Shown here: positions 19,747 through 30,388 of the stretch, piece after piece
Position numbering within the stretch: the first letter of the stretch is position 1
Layout: each line of letters starts with the position of its first letter
From: Oligoflexia bacterium
GTDB lineage: Bacteria > Bdellovibrionota_B > Oligoflexia > Oligoflexales > JAGOVF01
NCBI GenBank assembly: GCA_030432875.1
Contig: JAUILP010000001.1
Span: 103,086 to 167,085 of the forward strand
Direction of reading: 5' to 3'
Length of the DNA: 64,000 bases
The notes under the pieces: generated by a model
Seen by the model: only the letters and a program-made list of their open reading frames with translations
Databases searched by the model: none
What the model was told of the DNA's origin: nothing
Position numbers and translations under genes: made by a program

Positions 19747-20283
19747 CTACTTGTTTTCGACGTTTTCGACGCCCAACAACTCGACATCAAAGATAAGGGT
19801 AGCGTTAGGAGGGATAACACTACCAGCACCAGATTCCCCGTATGCTAAAGATGCGGGAATTGTTAAGGTTCTTTTTCCGCCAATTTTCATGCCTTGAACC
19901 CCTAAGTCCCAACCCTTAATGACAGAACCTGCGCCGAGGACAAATTTAAAGGGGTCATTTCTATCCACTGAGCTGTCAAACTTTGTCCCATCTAAGAGTT
20001 TTCCTGTATAGTGTACGGTCACGAGCGATCCCGCCGTTGCTTCTTCACCTGTTCCGACTACGATATCTTCGGTTTTTAATTCTTGGGTATCTGCACTAGG
20101 CTCACCACTTGGTGTAGCATTATCGCTCATATCTCCCTCGACTTCTTGCGTTTCATTACCGGAGGTCATAGCATTTTCTGTTGTTTCGGCTTTTGGTTTA
20201 AACATGAAAAACACAACGCCAGCAACGATAATGATGACACCGATCGCGATAATGTAGTAATTTTTGTTATTCTGGGTTTCCAT
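19747..20283 (-). CDS. FKBP-type peptidyl-prolyl isomerase, membrane anchored
   Basis: N-terminal TM helix; [65 protein letters not shown]. Confidence 0.95.
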   Translation of the reverse strand: METQNNKNYYIIAIGVIIIVAGVVFFMFKPKAETTENAMTSGNETQEVEGDMSDNATPSGEPSADTQELKTEDIVVGTGEEATAGSLVTVHYTGKLLDGTKFDSSVDRNDPFKFVLGAGSVIKGWDLGVQGMKIGGKRTLTIPASLAYGESGAGSVIPPNATLIFDVELLGVENVENK

Positions 20284-20342
20284 AATAGCCTTTCAAAAAA
20301 ATATGGTTATAAATCAAAAAATAAAAAGGGCAGATATATAAT

Positions 20343-21260
20343 ATGCAAAAGGCTTTTGGAGTTAGCAACGAAGATTTATTATTATTGCATGGTGGGGCTG
20401 GACCCGCAGATCCAAAAGGTAAAAAACTAATCGCCGCAACCCGCGCGCTACAGGACTTTGGTCTACAGTTAGCCGCCTTGTATCATAGAAGAAAAAAAAC
20501 TTCAGGGGTCACTTTTGTTGTGGAAGGACTCAAGGCGATGGAGCGGTCGCGACTATTTAATGCGGGCATTGGCTCATGTATACAAGCTGACGGTGTCGTT
20601 CGTGTAACCGCCGCTATAATGGATGGTGAGAAACAAAGACTGTCGGGGGTAGTAAATGCCGAATCTATTCTACATCCAAGTGTTGTCGCCCAAAATTTAC
20701 AGACTCATCCAGATAGAGTTCTTGTAGGCTTTGGGGCAGAAAGATATGCCCGTTATTTAGGTCTTCCGGTGACGAACCTTTATACCGAGGCCGTTTTAAA
20801 AAATTGGCTTAAGATGAGATCCAAAGCTGTGTCTGATGAGATCTTAGATACGGTTGGCTGTGTCGTGCGACTAGGTAATAAGTTATATTCTGGCACCAGC
20901 ACAGGAGGTCGCATGAATGTAGAACCAGGAAGAATGAGCGATGCCGCAACATGTGCGGGGACTTATGCCTCTAAATACGCCGCGATCAGCATGACCGGTA
21001 TTGGCGAAGAAATCAGTGATGATGGGGTTGCATGCCGCCTAGAAACACGTATTCGAGATGGTTTAAGTGCCCGAGAAGCGGCTGAAAAAACCTTTGCCGA
21101 AGCCTTAAAGCGTAAACGACAGTATGGGTGGATTTCGGTCGCTCGGGAGACGGCATCCAGGGGCAAAAAAGAGGCACAGTGGAGTGTGTGCTTTACAACT
21201 GATGCCATGAGTTTTGTCGTCGTTGATTTAAAACATAAAAAGATTGTTTGCCATTCTTAA
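20343..21260 (+). CDS. Isoaspartyl peptidase / type III L-asparaginase (Ntn hydrolase)
   Basis: LLLHGGAG; LDTVGCVVRLGNKLYSGTSTGGRMNVEPGRMSDA contains the catalytic DTVG site. Confidence 0.9.
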   Translation: MQKAFGVSNEDLLLLHGGAGPADPKGKKLIAATRALQDFGLQLAALYHRRKKTSGVTFVVEGLKAMERSRLFNAGIGSCIQADGVVRVTAAIMDGEKQRLSGVVNAESILHPSVVAQNLQTHPDRVLVGFGAERYARYLGLPVTNLYTEAVLKNWLKMRSKAVSDEILDTVGCVVRLGNKLYSGTSTGGRMNVEPGRMSDAATCAGTYASKYAAISMTGIGEEISDDGVACRLETRIRDGLSAREAAEKTFAEALKRKRQYGWISVARETASRGKKEAQWSVCFTTDAMSFVVVDLKHKKIVCHS

Positions 21261-21335
21261 TGGCTGTCACAATGTTTAAATCTCAATTTCTTTTAGCGAT
21301 ACACAGTGAAAGCAATGCTTTTCTGCGTGCTCCTT

Positions 21336-22292
21336 TCAATGTACGTAGCTTTCAAGAAATTTAAGATATAGATCCGTTAATTCTGCAAAAGCTTTATTTT
21401 CTTGTTCTTTATCTGGGGTTAACAGTCTTGGGCTCGTAATATTTATTTCCGTGATGAGTCCATTGATCATGTCCATTCCACAAAACATCACGCCATTTTT
21501 GGCGAGTTCTTTAGCAACCTTGCTTACTAAAATATGTTCCTCTGCTTTGGGTTGATAAGGGAGAAGCGTTGCTCCTTGACCGGTGTTGGCGAGAAAATTC
21601 CCTGGCTCGGGTTTCTTTAAACACCAAGATACAGGTTGCCCAAATGCAGTAAAGACTCTAACTTCACCCTCAAAAATCTCAGGCATAAAGGGTTGGATGA
21701 GAACATATTTACTTCCATTTTCACACGCCTCACCAATGGCTTTTCGTGCGTCCTCTTCGCCGGATTTACTACCGACTTGCAAGCGCATCACGCCCCTCCC
21801 CCCGTACAAATTTAATGGTTTTAAGACGGCATCTTGGCCTGGGAGCGTTTTGATATAGCTTAATATTTGATCTGGATTACAGGAAACATAGCTTGGTGCA
21901 GAGGCTTCGGGAAAGAAAAATAGAGCCAGTTTTTCATTGTAAGTACGTAGGGCTTCAGGATCATTCAAGGTCAGGGTCCTGCTGTGGTTTAGGAGCCAGG
22001 TTAGACCGATATAATTTAAGTCAAATGGCGGGTCTATGCGGACATGAATGGCGGAAAAAGCGGAGCTTGGTAAAAAACTAGGGGGGGCAATATTGATATG
22101 CTGCGGAGAGTCCCCAAAATTTACTGGCGATACATTGGCCATAAGGCTGTTTGGAAAAGTGAGAGAAAAATTCTGTCTTTCAGTAAAAAAAACCTGATGG
22201 TTATTTGCCTGCAGCTTAAACGCAAATTTAAGTGTTGTATCCATTTCTTTGTTCAGTTTGGTTATGGGGTCAATGATAAAAAGGTGCTTCAT
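21336..22292 (-). CDS. gshB: Glutathione synthetase
   Basis: RIDPPFDLNY; AVLKPLNLYGGRGVMRL; GEVRVFTAFGQPV; MDMINGLITEINITSPR. Confidence 0.9.
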   Translation of the reverse strand: MKHLFIIDPITKLNKEMDTTLKFAFKLQANNHQVFFTERQNFSLTFPNSLMANVSPVNFGDSPQHINIAPPSFLPSSAFSAIHVRIDPPFDLNYIGLTWLLNHSRTLTLNDPEALRTYNEKLALFFFPEASAPSYVSCNPDQILSYIKTLPGQDAVLKPLNLYGGRGVMRLQVGSKSGEEDARKAIGEACENGSKYVLIQPFMPEIFEGEVRVFTAFGQPVSWCLKKPEPGNFLANTGQGATLLPYQPKAEEHILVSKVAKELAKNGVMFCGMDMINGLITEINITSPRLLTPDKEQENKAFAELTDLYLKFLESYVH

Positions 22293-22403
22293 ACGACGCT
22301 CTCTTTGATAAAGATTTTTTGAAATCGTTCATTGCTATTTCGTCAATTTACTTTTTGTTGTAACCTGAGGCAAGGTCTAACCTTCAGACAATAGGTGGAG
22401 TAT

Positions 22404-23594
22404 ATGATGAAAATAAGAAGTATCACTGATTTAGATTTGACAAATAAAAAAGTTTTTTTGCGTCTAGACTTAAATGTTCCTATTAAAGATGGCGTGATTT
22501 CCGATGATACAAGGATTAGAGCGGCATTGCCGACAATTATGTATATTTTAAAACACACCTCGACTTTGGTGATTTGTAGCCATCTGGGTCGCCCAAAGCC
22601 AGAGAACAAAGCTATATATAGTTTAGAGCCCGTAGGGGCCCGTTTGGCGGAGCTTATTAACAAAGAGGTGGTGCTTGTTAATGATTATGGTGAGGGAGAG
22701 CTGGGTACGGCCTTAATCGCCAAAAAGGATGATCAAGTTCTTCTCCTCGAAAATTTGAGATTTTATCCCGGGGAGACCAAAAATGAAGCGGAATTTTCTC
22801 AGCATCTGGCCCGATTTTTTGACACTTATATCAATGATGCCTTTGGCTCGGCTCATAGGGCTCACGCCTCAATCGTGGGCGTCGCAGAATTAATACCCCC
22901 GAAGAGCCGCGCAGCTGGTTTTTTGATAGCTAAAGAAGTTCAGGCTTTAACTCCGCTTCTCGAAACCCCCAAATCTCCTTTCTTGGTTATTATGGGAGGA
23001 GCCAAAGTTTCCGATAAAATCGGCGTCATTTTAAATTTACTCAATAAGTGTCACCACATGCTTATTGGTGGTGCTATGTCATACACATTTTTACATTATT
23101 TGGGCCACAAGGTAGGAAGCTCATTAGTTGAAATGGATCAACTCAAACTGATTGATTCGATATATAAGACCGCCAAGGCCCGCAATGTCATTATTGATGT
23201 CCCCGTAGATCATATGGTCGCCTCTGAATTTAAGGAGGGAAGCCCAGCAACCTTAATTGATGGGCCAGATATACCGGCAGGTCTCATGGGACTTGATATC
23301 GGGCCAAAAACCATTGAGCGCTATGTGGGGGCTATCAAAGCATCCGCGACGATATTATGGAATGGACCCATGGGAGTGTTTGAGTGGGCTGAATTTTCTC
23401 AGGGTACAATGGCTATTGCGCAGGCTGTGGCAGCATCGACCGGTTATACCGTTGTTGGTGGAGGAGATTCAGTGTCAGCCGTTAATAAAGCAAAAGTTGC
23501 CGATAAAATAACCCATATTTCTACTGGTGGCGGAGCCTCATTGGAATTTCTTGAAGGGATTGCTCTCCCAGGTATAAAAGTTCTTCAGAGCTAA
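22404..23594 (+). CDS. pgk: Phosphoglycerate kinase
   Basis: VFLRLDLNVPIKDGVISDDTRIRAALPTI; CSHLGRPKPE; GGAKVSDKIGVI; WNGPMGVFEWAEFSQGT; GGGDSVSAV. Confidence 0.97.
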   Translation: MMKIRSITDLDLTNKKVFLRLDLNVPIKDGVISDDTRIRAALPTIMYILKHTSTLVICSHLGRPKPENKAIYSLEPVGARLAELINKEVVLVNDYGEGELGTALIAKKDDQVLLLENLRFYPGETKNEAEFSQHLARFFDTYINDAFGSAHRAHASIVGVAELIPPKSRAAGFLIAKEVQALTPLLETPKSPFLVIMGGAKVSDKIGVILNLLNKCHHMLIGGAMSYTFLHYLGHKVGSSLVEMDQLKLIDSIYKTAKARNVIIDVPVDHMVASEFKEGSPATLIDGPDIPAGLMGLDIGPKTIERYVGAIKASATILWNGPMGVFEWAEFSQGTMAIAQAVAASTGYTVVGGGDSVSAVNKAKVADKITHISTGGGASLEFLEGIALPGIKVLQS

Positions 23595-23653
23595 GGCAAA
23601 CAAAGAAAACTTTTTCTACTAACCTTTTTCACCAAATGAGAAGGAAAAAAGAG

Positions 23654-24433
23654 ATGCGTAAACGTATTTTAGCGGCCAACTGGAAAATGAACGGCTCTAA
23701 AGCAATGCTTAAACCATTTTTCGATCAATTTTTCAAAATTATCGACATGAGCTCGCTTTCATCTCCACAGCACAAGCTTTATTTTGGTATGCCATACCTC
23801 TATTTAGAGGGGGCAAGGTCTTATATTTTGAATGGGAAAATTACCTTGTCTGCGCAGAATTGCCACTGGGCAGAATCTGGAGCTTTTACAGGAGAAATTT
23901 CCCCTGTGATGCTGCAAGATTTTGGCATTAATACGGTGATTATTGGTCATAGCGAACGGCGTCAGTTTTTTAATGAGACAGAAGAAACATTAGACAAAAA
24001 ACTGCATATTCTTAAAAAATTAAATATGCAGGTAATATACTGTATCGGCGAATCCTTAGAACAAAAAGAAGCCAAAGAGACGCTAAAAGTTCTTCAGATG
24101 CAGCTAAAAACCTTGTTTACAGCATTACCAAACAAATCTGATTTAGAGCGGGTAGTCCTCGCCTATGAACCTATCTGGGCCATAGGGACAGGACTTGCGG
24201 CAACGCCAGAGCAGGCGCAGGAAGTTCATCGCTTTATTCGCGGAACGATTGCCGAGGCCTATGATATTGATAGCGCAGAGAAAATTTCTCTTTTATATGG
24301 CGGTAGCTCTAATGCGAGCAACATAGTTTCATTGTTGGTACAGCCCGATATAGATGGCTTTCTTGTTGGTGGTGCCGCTTTAAAGCCAGAAGAGTTTGGT
24401 CGTATGTGGCGAGACCTTAGCCAAACGCCATAA
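23654..24433 (+). CDS. tpiA: Triosephosphate isomerase
   Basis: LAANWKMNGS; TVIIGHSERRQFF; VVLAYEPIWAIGTGLAAT; LLYGGSSNASN. Confidence 0.97.
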   Translation: MRKRILAANWKMNGSKAMLKPFFDQFFKIIDMSSLSSPQHKLYFGMPYLYLEGARSYILNGKITLSAQNCHWAESGAFTGEISPVMLQDFGINTVIIGHSERRQFFNETEETLDKKLHILKKLNMQVIYCIGESLEQKEAKETLKVLQMQLKTLFTALPNKSDLERVVLAYEPIWAIGTGLAATPEQAQEVHRFIRGTIAEAYDIDSAEKISLLYGGSSNASNIVSLLVQPDIDGFLVGGAALKPEEFGRMWRDLSQTP

Positions 24434-24448
24434 CAAGATAAAAGTAAA

Positions 24449-24475
24449 ATGGCTCGAATTATAAATTCGAGCCAT
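24449..24475. terminator. Perfect 12-bp inverted repeat downstream of tpiA
   Basis: ATGGCTCGAATT-ATA-AATTCGAGCCAT; no T-run follows, so intrinsic termination is uncertain. Confidence 0.45.
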
Positions 24476-24704
24476 GTATACAAGGGAGGGTCATCACTAC
24501 TTCCTTTATAGTACCAAATTTTTATGAGAAATGGGTAAGGAATAATCTCCCTCGGCGTCTTGTTAACGCTAGTGTACGCTTATCTACTTAAGATCAATAA
24601 TTAATATTGTGTTTTTTGCTTTTTTTGCCTATATTTTCCTAGATTTATCAAAATATACCATATAAAACAATTGATTAAAGTTGTTGGTTCAAGGGGGTTG
24701 CCGC

Positions 24705-26138
24705 ATGTGGCAAAAATTTAGGGGCTTATTTTTTAATAGTTTGCTTTTTTTTATTCTTTTAGCTCCTTTTTGGGGTTGCGGTAAAAAAACTGAGATATCC
24801 CCGGAAAAAAATGAAGCGCATTTAAAAATTATTGGCGGCAACGATGTCGGAGCAGATGAAGTTATAGCAAAAACTACGGTAGCTTTGGTCAATGTACGCC
24901 CCAACAAAGACGAATCGTTTTGTTCAGGTACGCTCATCGCCGACAACGTAGTTCTCACAGCGGGCCACTGTGTTGAAGAGATCGTGCGTCCCATAGACAT
25001 TCCTGCTGAGTCGAAAAAAGCCTGTCCCGAAAACTTTGACCCCATTGAACTCCGTGTTGGCTTTGGCAATAAATCTTTAATTGGCGAAGCAATTATAGAA
25101 GATCCGTTTGAATCCGCAGATCCTCGGCGCAAATACCGTGTGAATCCTGAACTAAAGCTTAGAAAAGTTAAAAAAATAGAAATGCATGCGAGATATAGCT
25201 TTAACCCCCTAGGTGATCAGGGAGAGGCAGAGCGCGTTATCAATGATATCGCTTTAGTCTTTCTCGCAGAAAAAGCTCCTGGAGACGCTATTGTTATGCC
25301 TATTTTAAAAAACCGCAATGTCTTGAAGAGCGGTACTCGTGTCACTGTTGCTGGGTTTGGGGTGACCTATGCTCAGATGCGTTATTATAATGACGGAACA
25401 AAATGCGCAGCACCACTAGGAATCGTGAAATACGCCAAAGGACAGGGGACGCTTCGCAAAAAAAACATCAATTTGCGCAGCGTTAGAAGCGGTGGCGCAG
25501 ATGGTGGAGCTGAGCTTATTTTAGATGAGGGTACTTGCTGGGGAGATTCTGGTGGGCCCACCTTTATAACTGTAGGTAATCAATCTTATGTTACTGGTGT
25601 AAGCTCACGCAGCGAAGGTATAGCAGCTGAAGATGATGCTGCATTTAAAAAAATAGGCGAGGGCGTCTATAAAGTGGTTCAGCGAGGATGTGTCGGAAAT
25701 AATATCTATACTGATGCTTCGAGTTTTACCCATTGGATAAATGAAAAGCTTAGAGCTAACATTGGAAAAACACTTTCCCAGATAAAGATAGGTCGAGTTG
25801 AACCGCTGCCGGTAGAAAAAAAGACAGATTCTACCGATTCTAGTGTTAGTGGCGAGCAGGATAAAAAGGTTGAACCAACAACGTCATCGAGTGAAAGTTC
25901 CGTGGTAGTAACTGACGGAAAATGTCCTACCGTTATTCCATCTTCATTCACCTGCGCCGACTCTTCAGGGTGCGCTGCATTTGCCAATCTAGGAAAAGAT
26001 TCTATTGGCAAACTAAAACCTGGGATCTCTTTTGATGTGAAAAAGCTGTCCTGTCAAATAAGTACCGGTGATATTTGGTTGCAGGTCTCTTCTTCTAAGG
26101 GTGATATTTGGATTGTCTCCGGCCAAAAATACAAATAA
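24705..26138 (+). CDS. Trypsin-like serine protease lipoprotein with C-terminal extension
   Basis: Lipobox LLAPFWGC; IIGGNDVGADE; SGTLIADNVVLTAGHCVE (His); INDIALVFL (Asp); DEGTCWGDSGGPTF (Ser). Confidence 0.93.
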   Translation: MWQKFRGLFFNSLLFFILLAPFWGCGKKTEISPEKNEAHLKIIGGNDVGADEVIAKTTVALVNVRPNKDESFCSGTLIADNVVLTAGHCVEEIVRPIDIPAESKKACPENFDPIELRVGFGNKSLIGEAIIEDPFESADPRRKYRVNPELKLRKVKKIEMHARYSFNPLGDQGEAERVINDIALVFLAEKAPGDAIVMPILKNRNVLKSGTRVTVAGFGVTYAQMRYYNDGTKCAAPLGIVKYAKGQGTLRKKNINLRSVRSGGADGGAELILDEGTCWGDSGGPTFITVGNQSYVTGVSSRSEGIAAEDDAAFKKIGEGVYKVVQRGCVGNNIYTDASSFTHWINEKLRANIGKTLSQIKIGRVEPLPVEKKTDSTDSSVSGEQDKKVEPTTSSSESSVVVTDGKCPTVIPSSFTCADSSGCAAFANLGKDSIGKLKPGISFDVKKLSCQISTGDIWLQVSSSKGDIWIVSGQKYK

Positions 26139-26321
26139 ATTTTGGGAGTATTTACGCTCTCTCGAGTCGAGCACCGTAGTATATACTAGGCAAATGAGCT
26201 GCGGAGCACGGGCGGCAACGCAGCTCTGACTTGTGCATTTAAAGAAGTTGATTTTTTTTCTTACCAGCCTAGCCATTATTCAGTAGACTCTAAGGCAGAT
26301 TATACTTACTAAGGACTAGTC

Positions 26322-27308
26322 ATGATGCAAAAAGAGATTTTAGTCACTGGGGGGTGCGGGTATATTGGTAGCCATGTCGTGCGTCAATTATCTCAAGCGG
26401 GCTACCGTGTTGTTGTTATCGACAACTTGTCCACAGGCTTTGCTGATGCTCTACTCAATAAGGAGCTTTTGTATCGAGAGGATATTGCTAATGAACAGGC
26501 TCTAAAAGACATATTTTCTCAACACCAATTTAGCGCTGTGCTCCATTTTGCTGCGTCTATTTCTGTTCCCCAGTCAGTGCAGCAACCTTTAAAATATTAT
26601 GAGAATAATACAGCCAACACCTTGAAGCTTCTCAAAAACTGTGTTGAATTTGGGGTGCCTCGTTTTGTTTTTTCTTCAACTGCCGCTGTGTATGGGGAAA
26701 AATACTTGGAACCTGTGCGTGAAGACTTTCCCCCGGCCCCCACGAATCCTTACGGAATGTCCAAATTGATGGATGAATATATTTTGAGTGATGTCGCAAA
26801 AGCCCATAATCTAAATTATGTCATCCTGCGATATTTTAATGTGGCCGGAGCCAATGTCGATGGTCTCCTAGGACAGCGCACACCTGAGGCGACTCATCTC
26901 ATCAAAGTCGCCTGCCAGTTTGAACTAAAAAAGAGAAACGCTCTATTTGTGTTTGGAAGTGATTATAATACCGAAGATGGCACGGGGGTGCGTGATTATA
27001 TTCATGTCGAAGATTTGGCCCAAGCTCACCTTGAATCTTTGAAATACCTAGAGCTTGGTGGAGATAGCACCATCCTAAACTGTGGCTATGGAACGGGATA
27101 TTCTGTGCTCGCCATTATAAAAGCATTAAGCAAAATTGTTGGGCATGAAATCAAAGTTACCATGGGGCCGCGCCGCGCGGGAGATGTCGATTCGCTAACC
27201 GCAAATATCGCAAAAATCAAACAAATCCTGCCGAATTGGCAGCCCCAATATGACAATTTGGAAATTATTTTAAGGTCAGCCTATCAATTTGAGAAACAGT
27301 TGTGCTAA
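26322..27308 (+). CDS. galE: UDP-glucose 4-epimerase
   Basis: VTGGCGYIGSHVVRQL; FSSTAAVYGE; NPYGMSKLMDE; RYFNVAGA; GVRDYIHVEDLAQAH. Confidence 0.95.
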   Translation: MMQKEILVTGGCGYIGSHVVRQLSQAGYRVVVIDNLSTGFADALLNKELLYREDIANEQALKDIFSQHQFSAVLHFAASISVPQSVQQPLKYYENNTANTLKLLKNCVEFGVPRFVFSSTAAVYGEKYLEPVREDFPPAPTNPYGMSKLMDEYILSDVAKAHNLNYVILRYFNVAGANVDGLLGQRTPEATHLIKVACQFELKKRNALFVFGSDYNTEDGTGVRDYIHVEDLAQAHLESLKYLELGGDSTILNCGYGTGYSVLAIIKALSKIVGHEIKVTMGPRRAGDVDSLTANIAKIKQILPNWQPQYDNLEIILRSAYQFEKQLC

Positions 27309-28611
27309 TTTCAATGATGGTACACCTAATTCCAAATTTTTAAGAGCCACCTGGTTGCGCCGCCTATACTTTAAAATTCAGCTGCCGAGTTATTTAGATG
27401 GGGCCTTTTACTGCCTCATGGTCGGACTTGGTGAAATATATTTTGTTTCTGCGGCTCTTGATGCAGGCTTAAATGAAAAATTCGCAGCCAGCTTGGCTGT
27501 TACGCCAATTCTTATCGCCTCCATTTTACAAATGTTCACACCCCTTGTGGTTAAAATACTAGGAGGATTAAAGCGAGCGATTGTAGGCGCAGCATTGCTG
27601 CAAGCCTGCACTATGTTTTATCTAGGAGTGCTCATCGTTAGTGGCTTTCCCCCATCTCTTTTAAAGGGGTTATACCTCCTCGGGTGCGTGCTCTATTATG
27701 TTTTCGATCGTTTTGCTGGGACACTGTGGAATGCATGGATAGCACAAATTATACCCCTAAAAAAACGTACTGATTTTTTCACTAAACGCACGGCGTCACA
27801 TTTTGTCGTGGAACTGTTGGCATTGGTGGGTGCTGGAAAAATACTTTATGGGCAAAACATAGAAGAAACAAGTCAGCGGTATTTTTTTGCCATGTTTATC
27901 GCAGCGGGTCTTTTTCGTTTTATTTCGTCTTATTATTTGTGGCTTCAACCAGAGGGTAAACAAAAACGTGAATCTTTAAAAAACCATCCCGTTTTTAAAA
28001 GAGGGACGAGTTTTTCGCGGCAAAATCATCCTCAAAAAAAATTTTGGCCGATGCTGGTGTTCCTTTTTTTGGTCAATTTCACGACATTCATTTCCGCTCC
28101 ATTTTTTAATCCCTTTCTTCTTAGCCAATTAAAAATGCACTATGAGGATTTTACCTTACTCACCATTGCCCTTTTTGTGAGTCGAATTGTTACCAGCTAT
28201 TTGTGCGGCTTTTTTGTTAAGAAGTGGCGAGAAAATTCACTTATGATCATAGCGGCACTGCTGCTAACGCCGATGCCTTACTTGTGGACTTTGAGTGAGC
28301 ATCTCTACTGGTTTGTTCTTTGTCAGATAGTTGCTGGTGCTGCCCTCATGTGTTATGAGCTTGGAGTTATGTTAGGGCTCATGGACCGCGTTAATCATCT
28401 GCAGCGGGTCCATTTTTTGAACTGGTCAAATTTTATCAATGCTTTGGGTATGGTGCTTGGGCTCGTTTTAGGATCCTATCTCCTTGGCACAGGAGAACTG
28501 ACAAAGGATTCTTATTATTCAGTTTTTATCATAGCAGCCTGGCTACGCTTTTTGATCATTTTGGTGCTGCCCCTCTGGACTCGGGGGAGCAAAATTGCCA
28601 GGAGCGCCTGA
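27289..28611 (+). CDS. MFS-type transporter
   Basis: 440-aa polytopic protein with ~12 hydrophobic segments; overlaps the galE 3' end. Confidence 0.7.
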   Translation: MRNSCANFNDGTPNSKFLRATWLRRLYFKIQLPSYLDGAFYCLMVGLGEIYFVSAALDAGLNEKFAASLAVTPILIASILQMFTPLVVKILGGLKRAIVGAALLQACTMFYLGVLIVSGFPPSLLKGLYLLGCVLYYVFDRFAGTLWNAWIAQIIPLKKRTDFFTKRTASHFVVELLALVGAGKILYGQNIEETSQRYFFAMFIAAGLFRFISSYYLWLQPEGKQKRESLKNHPVFKRGTSFSRQNHPQKKFWPMLVFLFLVNFTTFISAPFFNPFLLSQLKMHYEDFTLLTIALFVSRIVTSYLCGFFVKKWRENSLMIIAALLLTPMPYLWTLSEHLYWFVLCQIVAGAALMCYELGVMLGLMDRVNHLQRVHFLNWSNFINALGMVLGLVLGSYLLGTGELTKDSYYSVFIIAAWLRFLIILVLPLWTRGSKIARSA

Positions 28612-29976
28612 ACTCGTGTCTAAAAACGAAGTAAATGCATTGCGAGCAACAGCGCACATTAATTCTTTACGCTCATGCTTGCGGTGTCGCCCTAAAGTGA
28701 TGTGGTTTCCTAAAACGCCGAAGTTGGTATTCATCGGCTGAAAGTCTTTACCACCATGCTGGGTAACATAATGAAGAAGAGCTCCACTCATAGTATTCGG
28801 AGGTGGCAGTACTTTGTCTGTTTTCAATATGCACGCTTTGTGGGCTAGGCTTCGCGCAGCAAGGAGCCCCATAGAGGCGGACTCTAAATATCCCTCAACT
28901 CCCGTGATTTGCCCCGCAGCAAAAACATGAGGGGCAACTTTAAGGGATAAATCTGGGTTAAAGACCTGAGGTCCATGGAAATAAGTATTGCGATGGATCG
29001 AACCATAGCGGTAAAATTCAACGTTTTTTAAAGCGGGAAGCAGCGAAAAAACTCTCTTTTGTTCCGGCCATTTCATTTTTGTTTGAAATCCCACCATGCT
29101 GTACATGCTACCCGCCATATTTTCTTGGCGAAGCTGTATAACGGCATAGGGAATCGCATTGGTCGTTGGGTCAATAAGCCCAACAGGTTTCATCGGGCCA
29201 AAGCGCAGGGTCTCATCACCACGCTCAACCATAACTTCAATGGGAAGGCAACTCTCGAAATATTTGACGTCTTCGAACTGATGGAGCGGTATTTTTTCTG
29301 CCTGTTTAATTTCTGAAATAAATTGGTAGTACAGCTCTTTATTCAAAGGAATATTGAGGTAAGCATCATCATCACCTTTATCGTAGCGATTTGCTTTATA
29401 AGCGTGCTTAAAATCGATGCTTTCCGTAGCCAAAGTGGGCGCTATCGCATCAAAGAAGTATAGCCGATTGTCAGAGCCAACACGGGAAACAATGTGCTGA
29501 AACAAAGCATTTGAAGTTAAAGGTCCCGTGGCAATAACCCAGTACTCATTGTGGGCACTTAAGGTATCATTATCTGGAATTTCACTAACTTCTTCATCCA
29601 TACGTGAAAAGTTAGAAAACGCACTGAGGTAACCAGAAATTGCTGCGGAAAATGCCTTGCGATCTACAGCGAGGGCTCCTCCGGCAGGCACACGCGACTC
29701 CATCGCTGCTTTTAGTACCAAAGAATTAAGCTGGGCCAGCTCAGATTTTAGGAGGCCCGAGGCACTCATGGGGTCAAGGCTTTTAAGGGAGTTTGAGCAA
29801 ACGAGCTCTGCCAAATCGCCAGTAGTATGGGCAGGCGTTAGTGTTTTCGGCCTCATTTCATGGAGGATGACTTTAAGCCCAAAGCTCAGTAGTTGAAAGG
29901 CGCACTCAGATCCTGCTAAGCCGCCGCCAATAACATGGACAGTAGGTGGTAGGTTGCGATGATTAATCTTGAGCAC
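28543..29976 (-). CDS. trmFO: Methylenetetrahydrofolate-tRNA-(uracil-5-)-methyltransferase
   Basis: VIGGGLAGSECAFQL; LHEMRP; LVCSNSLKS; GQITGVEGYLESASMGLLAA. Confidence 0.95.
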   Translation of the reverse strand: MLKINHRNLPPTVHVIGGGLAGSECAFQLLSFGLKVILHEMRPKTLTPAHTTGDLAELVCSNSLKSLDPMSASGLLKSELAQLNSLVLKAAMESRVPAGGALAVDRKAFSAAISGYLSAFSNFSRMDEEVSEIPDNDTLSAHNEYWVIATGPLTSNALFQHIVSRVGSDNRLYFFDAIAPTLATESIDFKHAYKANRYDKGDDDAYLNIPLNKELYYQFISEIKQAEKIPLHQFEDVKYFESCLPIEVMVERGDETLRFGPMKPVGLIDPTTNAIPYAVIQLRQENMAGSMYSMVGFQTKMKWPEQKRVFSLLPALKNVEFYRYGSIHRNTYFHGPQVFNPDLSLKVAPHVFAAGQITGVEGYLESASMGLLAARSLAHKACILKTDKVLPPPNTMSGALLHYVTQHGGKDFQPMNTNFGVLGNHITLGRHRKHERKELMCAVARNAFTSFLDTSSGAPGNFAPPSPEGQHQNDQKA

Positions 29977-30172
29977 TATCTTTGAGTTCTAAAGTCACAA
30001 GAGAAAGGAGTTGGCTGGATACGCCAATAATATCTTTGTACTGACAGCCTTCATCTTGAAGCTGCTTATAAATAGAGGTGGCCAGTGCCTTTACGGCCTT
30101 ATCGTGCATAGTGCTTGAGGCCGCTGCCCTAGAACTAACAGGTTGCTTGACAGCTTGAGAATCAACTTCCAT
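29963..30172 (-). CDS. Small hypothetical protein upstream of trmFO
   Basis: Starts MEVDSQAVKQP with RBS GAAAGGAAAG upstream; overlaps trmFO start by 14 nt. Confidence 0.6.
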   Translation of the reverse strand: MEVDSQAVKQPVSSRAAASSTMHDKAVKALATSIYKQLQDEGCQYKDIIGVSSQLLSLVTLELKDSAQD

Positions 30173-30388
30173 ATTAGTCTTTCCTTTCAAAATTCAAAAA
30201 CAACACGAAATCGTGTGGATTAATTTTTATACTAATTCTAGTCTAAGCCCATAACGTGTAAAAATAGAGCTAATAGCAAATTTTTACCTAAAAGTAAGGC
30301 TTTATTCTAGCAAATAATGATTAAGTGTGCGAGTTTAATGATAAGTATTTAATATGATAGTGATAAAATTAGATTATAGGGGGTGAGC

